Notes under the pieces: model-generated
The model's database searches: none
Seen by the model: only the letters and a program-made list of their open reading frames with translations
Told to the model about the DNA's origin: nothing
Made by a program: the position numbers and the translations under genes
Assembly (NCBI GenBank): GCA_032622095.1
Contig: CP136066.1
Location: 55,952,609-56,016,608 of the forward strand
Length of the DNA: 64,000 nt
Source of the DNA: Siphonodentalium dalli
Taxonomy: Eukaryota > Mollusca > Scaphopoda > Gadilida > Siphonodentaliidae
Direction: 5' to 3'
Shown: positions 11,075-21,514 of the stretch, piece after piece
Numbering within the stretch: the first letter of the stretch is position 1
Layout: each line of letters begins with the position of its first letter

Positions 11075-12751
11075 CTTAAGTTAAAGGTACTCAATCCGAT
11101 CAGACGGTCCACATATCATCGAGATAAAACAACAACAACAACATTTCTTCAAAATACGCGTTAGTTATCATAATCGATTTATTGCAACACAATAATGCTA
11201 ACCACTGTCAACTATGGTATCATATTTCCCAAAATTTGTTTTTTATCAACATTTTGTTCAACAAAATATGGCCGTATTATCCTTTAGTGTCACGCCATTT
11301 GGGTCGTATTACCACTTGATTTTAGAATTGTCCATCTTCATCCGCAATTTTGTCCGAGACCATCTGTTTCTGGGCTACATATAATTGCACATCTCGAGAA
11401 ATAACAAACTTCAAAAATCGATATCCATTTGATGGCGTATTTTTGGGCCACTAACAATTGATATAACAATCTTCAACAATCGATATCTGATCACTCTGAG
11501 CTTTGATGGTTGGGTTCCTCGACTCGAATCAAATATGTTTTACCCCCGAAGCCAAATAAATAGTAATTTAGGAGCGTTAATTCGGATAATGCATTTTTAA
11601 CATACCGCCATCATTTTTAGCATCATGTGGCAATAAGATAAGTTCAAACACCAGACAATTTGAACACATAAGGAAAATGAAATCACGAACTAAATTCTCG
11701 GAAGTTTCCCCCAAACATTCATTTCCAAGATTATGAAGTGAAACCGAGAAAAAAAAACTTTAAATGTATAAACATGTCTTGCAGATAATGGTTTCTTCCC
11801 CAAAAGCTCATAATTAACTGACTTATACTTAACTCCTCGCTAAATAGTTCAGAAGCTACCCCGCCCCTGCTGCGAGTGCTAACTGCCCTGAAGCCCAGAT
11901 GGGACCCTGCTGGCAAGTTTTTTATATATAATATGATCGTACGTGACACGTAATGGATCAACCACACATGTTATCTTCCAAGTTCAATATTGAAATAATT
12001 ATAGGATGTTGCGTACTACATGTACATGTATCTGTGCTATACCACTCGATGAGATGTCCGTATAATCACATTAAAATACCAGGTTAGAACGTGGGTTGAG
12101 AATTTGAGATAATCATATATGGTCACCAATAGCCGCGTTACTAGTACCTGACGTTACCAATCTTATGAACTATTCAAACCCAGCATTAAATTGCTGAATG
12201 CTTCTGTCCTCCACCTACATGTAACTACCAACCCTGAGTTACAAATTATTTATAAATTTCAGACAAAAATTATGGTAGGGACTGGTTGATCTTAGCGTAG
12301 TCTGCTATATAATGATATATGCATGGGGCTCTGATGTACATGTATATACCGGTAACAGCATTATGCCGGTTATGTTCAGTCTAAACATCAGAAAATAACA
12401 GCTGAGAACCTGGTGTGAATTGAACTGTGGTGGGGTCTCAAACCTATCTACCCCTGCACGTCAGAACAAAATGCCATTAAATGGCATAAGTAGCTTGAGG
12501 ATGGATGTGATCCATCATACCGCAGTTAATTCAACCAGGACAACAGGTCCTCGATGTCTGCAATCACGCTACCACCAGTACAAGTTTAAATGTTTAATGG
12601 ATTATTTTTTCATGAATGCAGAATTTTTTTTCATGAATAAAGTGGTAGGTACATTATGTACATGTATATACATATCGGCGGAAATTTAATTAGAATTTCC
12701 AATGGATGGAAATGGAACGTCACTTTAATATTTGAATGTTCTGAATGTGAA
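11075..12751. other. Intergenic stretch without recognised features
   Basis: No coding motif, tRNA or terminal inverted repeat is evident. Two ACATGTACATGTAT-type runs occur near 12018 and 12650, a motif frequent in invertebrate non-coding DNA. The 78- and 89-codon frames (11731-11967, 12420-12689) look random. Confidence 0.45.
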
Positions 12752-13815
12752 GTGTCAATTCATAATGATCTGACCAAAGCTACGACTTGTAGCCCGTGCC
12801 AAAGGATTTAGTCAAGCAATGATTAATATCCAAGATGGCTGCCAGCGGCCACGTTTTATGGCCGTGTGACCCAAAATTGACTCGTTCCCATCTATATGTC
12901 AATATTAACATCCTTAGAAATTTCATGATGATCAGGCGAACAGTTCTGCCTGTAGCCCGTGCTAATGGATTGAATTTTGAAATTCAAGATGGCCACTGGC
13001 GGCCTCGTTTTTTCGCCGAATGACCCCAAAATGTTTCCCATCGACATGTCAATGTCAACAGCCATGACAAATTCCATAATGATTCGACCAAAGGTACGAC
13101 CTGTAGCCCGTGGCAAAGGATTTAGTCATGCAAAGAGTAAAATCTAAGATGGCTGCTGGCGGCCATGTTTTATGGCCGAATGACCCTAAAATGACTCGTT
13201 CCCATGTGTATGTCAATATTAACATCCACGACAAAATTCATGATTATCAGACGAAAACTCCGGCATGTAGCCCGTGCTAATGGATTTAATTTTGAAATAC
13301 AAGATGACCGATGGCGGCCATTTTGTTTTACCGAATGATGGCAAAATGACTCGTTCCCATCTACATGTCAATGTCAAGAGCCGTGACAAATTTCATAATG
13401 ATCCGACCAAAGGTAGACCTGTAGCCCGTGCCAAAGGATTTAGTCATGCAAAGAGTTAAATCCAAGATGGCTGCCAGCGGCCACGTTTTAAAACAGAATG
13501 TCCTTAAAATGACTCGTTCTTATCTACATGTCAATATTAACATCCATGACAAATTTCATGATGATCCTACCAAAGGTACGACCTGTAGCCCATACCAAAA
13601 TATTTAGTCATGCAAAGAGTAAAATCCAAGATGGCTGCCAGCGGCCATGTTTTATTGCCGAATGACCCCAAAATGACTTGTTCCCATCTACATGTCAATA
13701 TTAACATCCATGACAAATTTCATGATGATCAGACCAAAGATACGACCTGTAGCCCGTGTCAAAGGATTTAGTCATACCAAGATGGCTGCCGGCGGCCATG
13801 TTTTATGGCCGAAAA
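12752..13815 (+). repeat. Array of ~162-bp A/B monomers, forward orientation
   Basis: Seven monomers of roughly 155-168 bp follow each other. Each runs 'tgtagcccgtgc', an 'aagatggctgcc' core, 'tggccgaatgacc', 'gactcgttcccatctacatg', 'tcaatattaacatcc', then 'aaatttcatgatgatc'. Two subtypes differ after the 'gtagcccgtg' box. A monomers read 'ccaaaggatttagtcatgc' and B monomers read 'ctaatggatt.aattttgaa'. The order is A B A B A A A. The same family occurs in opposite orientation at 16600-17762 and 27630-29030. Confidence 0.9.
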
Positions 13816-14504
13816 TATACATGCCCTCTATAGGTTACAGTGAAGTAATTATTTCCCATAGGCCTCAGTGTTAACATATAATGGCCTGCAGCCCGGACCA
13901 CGCCCGATAACCCTATATGCTGGTGGCTGTGGGTAGGCATATTGCTGCAGTGATCCAGGAAAAGGAGATAGCAAATGTTATCAAGAGGTAACTCGTCCTG
14001 TGCAAACAAACGATTAAACTTCATAAACATGTCGACCTGGCCCTCGCGTTCTAGATTTCGTAACACATCGGGTAGCATCCTGGACAGTTGGGATAATTCT
14101 ACTTCGAAGCGACCATCACGGGCATCATCATTAAAGTTCATGGTGTCTCTGTCAAGTTCATCGAGATCATCGTCATCATCGAAACTATCATGTTGTACGG
14201 TCTCGGAACCAAAGTCAAGCGTCCTTTTAACTGGTGTGTTTAACCTTTTCACCTTCGAATGAATATTGAGAATAAATGTTTTTTCATTTTTCACAACAAT
14301 ACGTTTTCCCTCCCGTTTTAAGTCCGCCGGAACTATTCCCGAATGAACCTCTTTGGCATATTTTTCTGTCCCACTTTTTGTGTCGAAAATACTTTCCAGA
14401 TACCGGAGTTCTTCGTCTTTGTGTAAATCAACAATATGATCAACGATATTCTCGAGGTCAGCACATTTTGTCCCGCAGTTAAAACATTTATATTTGAGTG
14501 CCAT
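13803..14504 (-). CDS. Zinc-finger protein coding exon of unknown function (5' part only)
   Basis: I chose the ATG at 14504. Eight bases upstream lies an excellent splice acceptor (pyrimidine run ending TTTCAG, AG at 14513-14514), implying a 5' UTR intron. The protein opens MALKYKCFNCGTKCADLEN and forms a classical C2H2 finger: CFNC, twelve residues, then HIVDLH. A basic stretch, an acidic cluster (DSFDDDDDLDELDRD) and a conserved-looking end (DELPLDNICYLLFLD) follow. The last block recalls the 'FPLDNIxFLLFLD' motif I remember from uncharacterised invertebrate proteins; that is recall, not a search. After about residue 185 the frame runs through the left inverted repeat and into the flanking array, so the final ~50 codons are read-through. 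The natural protein should continue in another exon that is not seen here, or the copy is a captured fragment. Confidence 0.6.
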   Translation of the reverse strand: MALKYKCFNCGTKCADLENIVDHIVDLHKDEELRYLESIFDTKSGTEKYAKEVHSGIVPADLKREGKRIVVKNEKTFILNIHSKVKRLNTPVKRTLDFGSETVQHDSFDDDDDLDELDRDTMNFNDDARDGRFEVELSQLSRMLPDVLRNLEREGQVDMFMKFNRLFAQDELPLDNICYLLFLDHCSNMPTHSHQHIGLSGVVRAAGHYMLTLRPMGNNYFTVTYRGHVYFRP

Positions 14505-15535
14505 GCTTGCAACTGAAACGAGAACGAAAAATATATTAGTTCCAATAAATATAGTGTTATTGTCGGTTGCCAAACACGCAAGTCAAATTAGATATTTATT
14601 ACACACCAATTGTGTTAATTTTCTTATATTGAGCAGTGTAGCCCATACAATATCTTTACCAGCGTATTCAACACGTATACAATACGGAAAACGGCGACGT
14701 CACGAGTCACAAATTACGTCAACTTTATCTTTTGAACAAGAACTACAAACTTTATTAATAAAGTCGCCTATAATAAAACACAACCACACATTATGTGTGC
14801 GTGGTGAGAAAATTAAATTATGCTGCAAGTTACAACTCGCGCCCCATCGTTGTAACGTTGTAACATTCCGCGCAACAAACTCGTGCGTTAATTTTCACGT
14901 CATGCACACATATGTGTGGTTCTGTCTATTTTATATGAATGAATAATCATTCCAGAGTGTATTTATAAAATAATATATGCCAGAAGTTGCATATTGTTGG
15001 CTAAATTGAAGCTTGGTCAATATTTACCACGTGCCTATCAACAATGCCACTTGCCTATCATAACAAGTTTGTGCTTTGCCATGAGCCTATCTGCGGAGGC
15101 AATATGCCTGTCATAAATTTGTGATATGACACTCAGGAAAATCGATATTTTTCCACGAAAAATATGTCTTTTATGGTGGATTTTGGTTTCATTGTATCAA
15201 TGGAATGTGCATCTAGTGACATGTGTACATGAAGCCTACATATCGAGATTTCTACCATTTATATTAGGTAGTTTTCTTTGATAAACGACAAAAACCGGTT
15301 GTAAAATTCGACAAATTAAGTAATAAAAAATATATCTAAAGGCACACGGCTATTACAAATGGTGTATGTATACACCAGTCATGGTCCTATTTAATGCCAT
15401 AAGCGTTCTCGCCGGGTGGATTCCAGAATTTATGATTTTCCTCAAATTCTGAGCACACGTGTGAAAACCGCCACACAATATCACTACAGCAATATGTCTA
15501 CCCACAGCCACCAGTCTATAGGGTTATCGGGCGTG
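13899..15535. mobile_element. 1.64-kb element bounded by 55-bp inverted repeats, carrying a zinc-finger exon
   Basis: Arms 13899-13953 and 15481-15535 are reverse complements with about five mismatches. They start CACGCCCGATAACCCTATA and contain a shared TGGTGGCTGTGGGTAG block. Outside the arms similarity stops at once, and I find no clear target-site duplication. Inside lies the minus-strand coding exon at 13803-14504 and about 900 bp of AT-rich DNA. The element sits between two oppositely oriented A/B arrays. It could be a DNA transposon that carries its own gene or a captured one. No transposase catalytic motif is visible. Confidence 0.7.
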
Positions 15536-16599
15536 TAATCACTCCATTGAATGTAACACATGAAATTATGCACCATCCAATTTGAGCTGCAGTGTCATTG
15601 ACACATTTATTTAACTAATACAGACACTAGAATCAATAACCGTGGCATGTTGTGTCAATGATATTCGCTATTTTTCTGCTATTAATTGGGTACCGCCGCA
15701 AATTTAGCTATGCCCAAAAGGATACCTACTGCAAACTGTACAGTAAATATCGACCAATTAGGAAGTTGGTACTGATTAGTAGCGATACATATAGGTAGTA
15801 TCGACATGCACATGCATCGCAATCGATCCATGTGACGTATCTGGGTTCATCTTGAATATGCTAATTTGTGGGTCCGTCTGTCGCAGTATATCAGTCATAG
15901 GTATTCCCACACTAGGAGATATGGCGCATGACGGCATGCATTGGAAGATAGTCCATCACTTGTTTCAGCTCATGGCCACCGGCGGCCAACTTGTATTTTC
16001 TTTGCATGACTAAATCATACGGCACACCATATAGGTGACAGTCACATCTCTCATCCGATCATCACAAATTTCATATCGATCGTCAGGATAACCTACATTG
16101 ACTGTAACGCATGAAATTATCCCCTCTCCAAATTGAACTACGGTTTCATTGACGACACGTTCATTATCCAATTACTTACGAAGAAGAAAATATGTCTTCT
16201 ATTTATTGACACCCATATATGTAGCCCAAATATAAGAATATATTTGTTGGAGTCCGCAGAATTAACCATACTACGTATGCTAACAATTCCCCCCATCAGT
16301 TCGGACGCGTCTCCTTGTCTATCAGCCTAGGGGGGGGGGCACAGGATCACATGATCCGGTAGCATGATAGACATCAATTGTTAATTCAGTTTCACAGCAC
16401 AAGTATTAAATCGATTTTTTATATTTATTAGTTAAAACCTGTATGTTTATGTTTATCTGGATCCCGAGAGTACGATCCGATATCGATAAACAGTTTTAAT
16501 CTCATCTTTACTTTGTAAAGTTTGAGCTATTGCCAACGGTTGGTATCCGTCGTCCGTGTGTGCGTGTGTGCGTCGTGTGACATGCATGGAGACGTCTGT
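15536..16599. other. Array-edge sequences and non-coding DNA
   Basis: Two related segments in direct orientation lie at about 15545-15620 and 16090-16165. Both run 'gaatgtaacacatgaaatt', then 'aatttgagct.cagtgtcatt', and resemble the right edge of the third A/B array near 29060-29110. A diverged partial A/B monomer lies at about 15968-16045. A run of ten G occurs near 16331-16340. No gene is recognised. Confidence 0.55.
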
Positions 16600-17762
16600 C
16601 AACAATTTCCATTAGCACGGGATACAGGTCGTACATTTGGTTGGATAAGTATGAAATTTGTCATGGCTGTTTACATTGAGATGTAGATGAGAGGGGAGTT
16701 ATTTTGGGGTTAACCGGTAAAACAAACATGGCCGTCGCCGGCCATGTTGGATTTCAGAATGCAATTCATTAGGACCTGCTATATTTGGTCTGATCATCAT
16801 GAAATTTGTCATGGGGATTAATATTGACATGTAGATGGGAATCAGTCATTTTGGGATCATTTGGCCATAAAATATGGCCGCCGGCAGCCATCTTGGATTT
16901 TACTCTTTGCATGACTAAATCCTTTGGAATAGGCTGCCTGTCGTACTATTGGATCATGATGCAATTTATAATGGATGTCGACATTGACATATAGATGGGA
17001 AAAGTGTCATTTCGGTGTCATTCGGCATTAAAACATGGCCACTAGGGGCCATCTTCGATTTCAAAATTAAATCCAGTAGCATGGGCTACAGACAGGAGTG
17101 GTCGTCTGATCATCATGAAATTTGTCGTCGATGTTAATATTGACATGTATATGGTAAAGAGTTATATTGGGTTCATTCGGCCATAAAACATTGCCACCGG
17201 CAGACATCTTGGATTTTACTCTTTGCATGACTAAATCATTTGGCACGGGTTATGGGTCGTACCTTTGGGCGGATCATTTTGAAATTTGCCATGGCTGTTG
17301 ATATTGACACTTATATGGCAACGAGTCATTTTGGGGTCATTCGGCAAAATAACATGGCCACCAGCGGCCATCTTGGATTTCAAAAATCAATCCATTAGCA
17401 AGGATTACAGGCCGGACCCTTCGTCTCATCATCATGAAATTTGTCATGGATGTTAACAATGACATGTCAATGGGAACGAATCTTTTTGGGGTCATTCGGC
17501 CATAAAGCATGGGTGTCGGCAGCCATCTTGCATTTTACTCTTTGCACGACTAAATCCTTGGCAAGACCTACAGACCACATCGTTCATCTGATCATCACCA
17601 AACTTCATATGGATCATCAGGGTGACATCTAGAAGGAAATCATAAACGTATTCTGAATTTCGTTCTAAAACATGGCTGCCTGCGGTCATGTTGTTAGACT
17701 AAATTTTTCGTCACTCGCTCAAGGCCACCTCCCTCATCCGATCATCACCAAACTTCATATGA
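16600..17762 (-). repeat. Array of ~162-bp A/B monomers, reverse orientation
   Basis: These are the same monomers as 12752-13815 but inverted, reading 'catgactaaatcctttggca', 'ggtcgtacctttggtcggat', 'aaatttgtcatggatg', 'gacatgtagatgggaacgag', 'tcattttggggtcattcggc', then 'ggcagccatcttggatt'. The A and B junction types alternate strictly (B A B A B A), so the true period is a dimer of about 325 bp. The array is cut at 17763-17771 by a non-LTR element and resumes at 19672. Confidence 0.9.
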
Positions 17763-17771
17763 AACTTCAGG

Positions 17772-19660
17772 TGATTGAGGTTTAACGTCGTTTTATCCAC
17801 TAGGCCATATCACGACCAAGAACAGAATCAGGGATAAAAAAGGTCGAAGCGAAGCAACTGTGTAGATAAATCAGGCAGTGGATTAGATTAAAACAATGCA
17901 ATGGTGAAATTTAAGAACAGACTAGTGTGCAATCATACTATAAAACGTATACAACGAATACAAGCATAGGTAATAAATAACAAATATATAACACGAAATT
18001 ACCCAGGAGCTACATCGAAAAATGTAAAGTAGCTTTTAAAATCTGATTTTGCAGTTATAAGGTATTTATAATATTTGATGAATCGCACATGAACCTTTAT
18101 CAATGCGTCACACTGATGGTCGGGTGGGTGAGACAGAATGCCACCCTTCACCCAACCGACAACCTAGAGCCACTAATACTGTTTCTTGTCTTTGAGAGCT
18201 AAAAGTTTCTCTTCAATCATGTGGTCAAATTTGAAAGCTCAAAGATGTATCTCTCTTTCTGAGAGTCCAAACCTTTTAGTGACTTTGGCGATCTGTGTTT
18301 CGAAGCAACAGGCGATGTTTCTTTTGGAACAATAGGATCAACTTGCATAGATTGTTTTGGAGGACATGTCTCAACGGCAGAAGCTGTATCCATAACATGC
18401 ACTTCATGTTCTGAAACACGAATATATCAGTCGCCTCACCTTGTGTTTCGAGAGATATACTTGTACTGGCGAGTTTGATTTTACTCTATGTCTGAGTACT
18501 GGCATCAACACACCTTTTTGTAGACACGATTGCTAAGTATGTGACATGTGGAATGGATGACCGAGGACCAACTATTTCCTTAGCATATATATATGACAGT
18601 GCTCCTCAGCTTTACATCGTTGAATCTTGAATTCATAGTCCCAAAATTAGACATGAGCGATCCATTGCAGCATGTGAACCGTTAGACTTTGAACAGTTTC
18701 TAAGATTCGTACAATCCTTATAATATATCGTGACCAGAAATAGAACATTGTGCACACATGGATTCTCTTCATTTACAATGTTCCTGGCCATGGCCATACC
18801 CCGGGCATTTAAAACATCGTAATGGGTTTAGAAAATATGTTCTTATATGTACTCTCAATGGCGGTGGATGTTCGCCCCGTAAAAGGTCAGAAGATATATG
18901 TTCAACTGAACGTTTTGACCATCAACTGTCTTCGTAAATCTTCGGACTTCTGTAACTCACTGTGGTGCTAACTCAGCCAATATCTCAGAAGAATCAGCAA
19001 TATCGCGAGTTCTCAACATAGCTATGCAACTGTTCAATGTCTTGTGGGGAGTAACCAACACTGGTGTTTGCGCGATAGCCGTTAGTTGCACAAGAGCGTC
19101 AGCTGTAATCTTTCTAGAACATTCGATCACAAGAGAGACACTGAGTGGCCCAGTCCTGTTCGATTTGACATATTTTAATTTTCCTGCTATGTTTTGGATC
19201 GTTTTACCAGTCCTACAAGTACAAGTACTGAGGATAGACCTCAGCATCAGTGGAACTTGGCGGGTGGTCATTCCTACGTTGTTATTTTTATATGAAAAGC
19301 AAATAATCGACAACTAGCCCAGCATCCGCATCGTACTACCCTTCGAATTATAGTCGGGCCAAAGACTGGTACATAGCTGAAGCGGTGACCCGTTATCCAC
19401 TACATATAGTGACTAGCCAATTGATTGACCTGGGTCAACTCAACCACCCGTCTTGAAGAGATGTAGGACCAAAGAGGACCATAAGCTAGGCGTATCCGCA
19501 GGTCGATACCTCATGCGATACGGCCGCCTTAGTACCCCCATGACTCCTACACCACACCTCACGGGATGCAGCTCACAGCAAACAGGGCGCCACATTAGGG
19601 GATTCATACCCCTCGCAGTGGAGCGGTATTCTAATCTATTCTACCCGGGCCCTCACGGGG
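17772..19660 (-). mobile_element. Non-LTR retrotransposon with ORF1 but no reverse transcriptase, inserted in the A/B array
   Basis: A ~1.9-kb insertion splits an A/B monomer. The 9-bp sequence AACTTCAGG occurs at 17763-17771 and again at 19661-19669, a target-site duplication, and the monomer continues correctly after it. Read on the minus strand, the element starts with a GC-rich leader. It then encodes a gag-like ORF1 (18173-19313). It ends with a 3' region finishing GATATGGCCTAGTGGATAAA and ACGTTAAACCTCAATCA, the style of tail I associate with molluscan LINE/CR1-like elements. No ORF2 motif is visible between 18172 and the tail, so this copy is internally deleted or naturally non-autonomous. 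Confidence 0.85.
18173..19313 (-). pseudogene. ORF1 (gag-like nucleic-acid-binding protein) of the non-LTR element
   Basis: From about 19230 downward the minus strand reads GKLKYVKSNRTGPLSVSL, then LVTPHKTLNSCIAMLRTRDI, then EILAELAPQ. This matches the RNA-binding region of ORF1 proteins of CR1/jockey-type elements. It continues past an in-frame stop near 18957 as VTEVRRFTKTVDGQNVQL. In a shifted frame come RTYFLNPLRCFKC and a complete CCHC zinc knuckle (CX2CX4HX4C, 18775-18816). Further on, NGSHAAMDRSC resembles the usual second cysteine/histidine box, and YAKEIVG and DASTQT follow. The last frame ends at a TAG at 18173-18175. Several stops and frameshifts show that it is dead. ORF1 normally coats the element's RNA. 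Confidence 0.82.
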
Positions 19661-19671
19661 AACTTCAGGGT

Positions 19672-19860
19672 GACCTCTAGATGGGAGCCATCAATTATGT
19701 CCGAAATTTGTGGAAAAAACATGGCCGCAAGCGACATACCCTGCAACATTTCAGATTTTAATCCATTGGCACACTTTGCAGCCCACATTTATTGGAGAAT
19801 TGTTTTGAATTTTACAGGCATTTTAGGATCATCTCCAAATGGGAGCTAATAATCATTACG
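19672..19860 (-). repeat. Continuation of the reverse A/B array after the insertion
   Basis: 'ggtgacctctagatgggagc', 'aaacatggccgcaagcgaca' and 'ttaatccattggcaca' match A/B monomer landmarks but are more diverged than the array left of the insertion. The sequence then becomes unique. Confidence 0.75.
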
Positions 19861-20384
19861 GTATATGTCAATGTTTAGGCCTGTACATGCTGGTGTCGCT
19901 TTAAATTTTAACTTTAATTACTAAACCACATTTTGTCCCAGTGTAAAGATTTGTAACACAATATTTAAAGTTCTAATGGCAAAATCCTGAACACAAGTTA
20001 TTGTAGCAATTTCTACAATCGGTCATCAACACTGTGCATAATAATCTCTTGCGTATCCGCATCATAACATATCTGGAACACGTCTAGACATTCCCAGGAA
20101 TTGTTGATTATTCATGTTGAATTTCAGACGATTGATTTCATAGCGTTTCACTTTTGATGCATACTAATGGATTTCGGACAATGGGGTCAATCGAAACCAA
20201 GTAAAAAAAAACAGACCCTTATCTCACAACAATCAGGCATTCTATATTTGATGAACTTGTTATCTGGGATATGTGTTACTTTGGAAATATGATATTAGAA
20301 ATCGTCCTTGCGATCAGCTCCATGTGTAACTTTCGGAATAATGAATAATATATATGTGATTGAAGTATTTGATATGATCCCGAC
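19861..20384. other. Region upstream of the signal-peptide exon
   Basis: No repeat or coding signature is recognised. It directly precedes the ATG at 20385, so a promoter or 5' UTR could lie here. 'tatatatgtg' at about 20350 is the only TATA-like sequence close by, and it is weak evidence. Confidence 0.35.
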
Positions 20385-20488
20385 ATGAAGGGAAAGCTTC
20401 TGGCTTGGGTAATATGCATATTTCTTTTATCTTGTGATCAAACCAATGCGGTGTGTTCTGCCTTCTGCGTAGAGTCCCCACCGGGAGA
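20385..20488 (+). CDS. Candidate first coding exon encoding a signal peptide
   Basis: The ATG at 20385 opens a 34-codon exon. It has a textbook secretory signal: a lysine-containing start (MKGK), the hydrophobic core LLAWVICIFLLS, and a polar cleavage region (CDQTNA) followed by a cysteine-bearing mature start (VCSAFC). The exon ends two bases into a codon at a strong donor, GTAAGAT (20489). A later exon on this strand encodes a fibrinogen-related domain (35187-35833), also typical of secreted proteins. A shared gene is possible but the reading phases do not join directly, so intermediate exons would be needed. The product is not recognised. Confidence 0.5.
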
Positions 20489-20810
20489 GTAAGATATTAT
20501 TTATGTATAAACTATCGTCAACTGATTGGGACAGTTATTGTATTGGATGTTTCCAACAGTTAGTAATTTTTAACGCTATTTTTGTCGAGAATTAGTAACA
20601 AATCCTTTGTGTAAAGTTCTTTACCTTACCTAAACCTAACGGATTTATATGGCTATTCCATCCCATAGTCTAGTCCAACTGCTACGATATTTTTATGAGC
20701 AATAATTTTTAGCATTTACTCTACTTTTATTCCTTTAAACATCGACATAGTTACAAAGGATAGGACACGATAGGATAGAGTTTGCATGAATTGTAAAAGT
20801 TACATTTCAG

Positions 20811-20853
20811 AATTTGCCTCTATTTCAAAACACCACACGCTGAACTGGAAGAT
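20811..20853 (+). CDS. Weak candidate second exon of the secreted-protein gene
   Basis: An acceptor (TTACATTTCAG) at 20800-20810 and a donor (GTGAGTGC) at 20854 bound 43 bases. Joined to the preceding exon, the phase fits and the frame stays open, adding EICLYFKTPHAELED. Short exons with acceptable splice sites arise by chance, so this is only a suggestion. Confidence 0.2.
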
Positions 20854-21235
20854 GTGAGTGCGCAAATAGTAACATTTACGGGCAGTTTTGTCATTCTGAG
20901 ACCAACGTTTTCGGTAGTTCATCGATTTATGGGAAGTTCGTAAGCTGCCCGTAATTCCAATTGTTCCAAATGCTTCATGAGTAGAGGTTGATGATCTCAA
21001 CCGATAATCTCAACTGCCCACAAAGCAATATGTATATCTGCACTAAGTTAAATTTACACACCCCTTGACCAGAAAAGTACAGTTTAACTTTTTATGCACG
21101 CTCAAATAGCTTTATGTATAATAAATGGGGTTATACATGTACTCATCCTCATCGATAATTACGTTCTTCCTTTGATGTACGATATTATCTGATCGTCCCT
21201 GGTGTGCTGACTTTATTCCTGACTGAGAACCAACA

Positions 21236-21258
21236 TGTATATATATATATATATATAG

Positions 21259-21297
<39 letters not shown>

Positions 21298-21445
21298 CCA
21301 AAAGAATGGAGACATGACTTATAAAACGATCATTTAATACATTTGTAAATAGACTTACAAATGTATTAAATGATCGTTTTATAAGTCATGTCTCCATTCT
21401 TTTGGATCATATATACAACTCTACGCTCAAGTACTATATAAACGG

Positions 21446-21511
<66 letters not shown>
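21236..21511. repeat. (TA)n microsatellites flanking a long palindrome
   Basis: TA dinucleotide runs occupy about 21238-21295 (broken by one GC step) and 21450-21511. Between them lies the palindrome listed separately. Confidence 0.95.
21289..21414. repeat. Perfect palindrome with 60-bp arms and a 6-nt loop
   Basis: Arms 21289-21348 and 21355-21414 are exact reverse complements. The loop is ATAGAC. The outer arm reads ATATGATCCAAAAGAATGGA. Such perfection implies recent origin or active correction between arms. Confidence 0.95.
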
Positions 21512-21514
21512 CAT

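Noticed and set aside
14494-14946. 150-codon plus-strand frame opposite the zinc-finger exon
   Set aside because: It overlaps the 5' end and splice acceptor of the minus-strand exon, and its composition is low-information without a motif.
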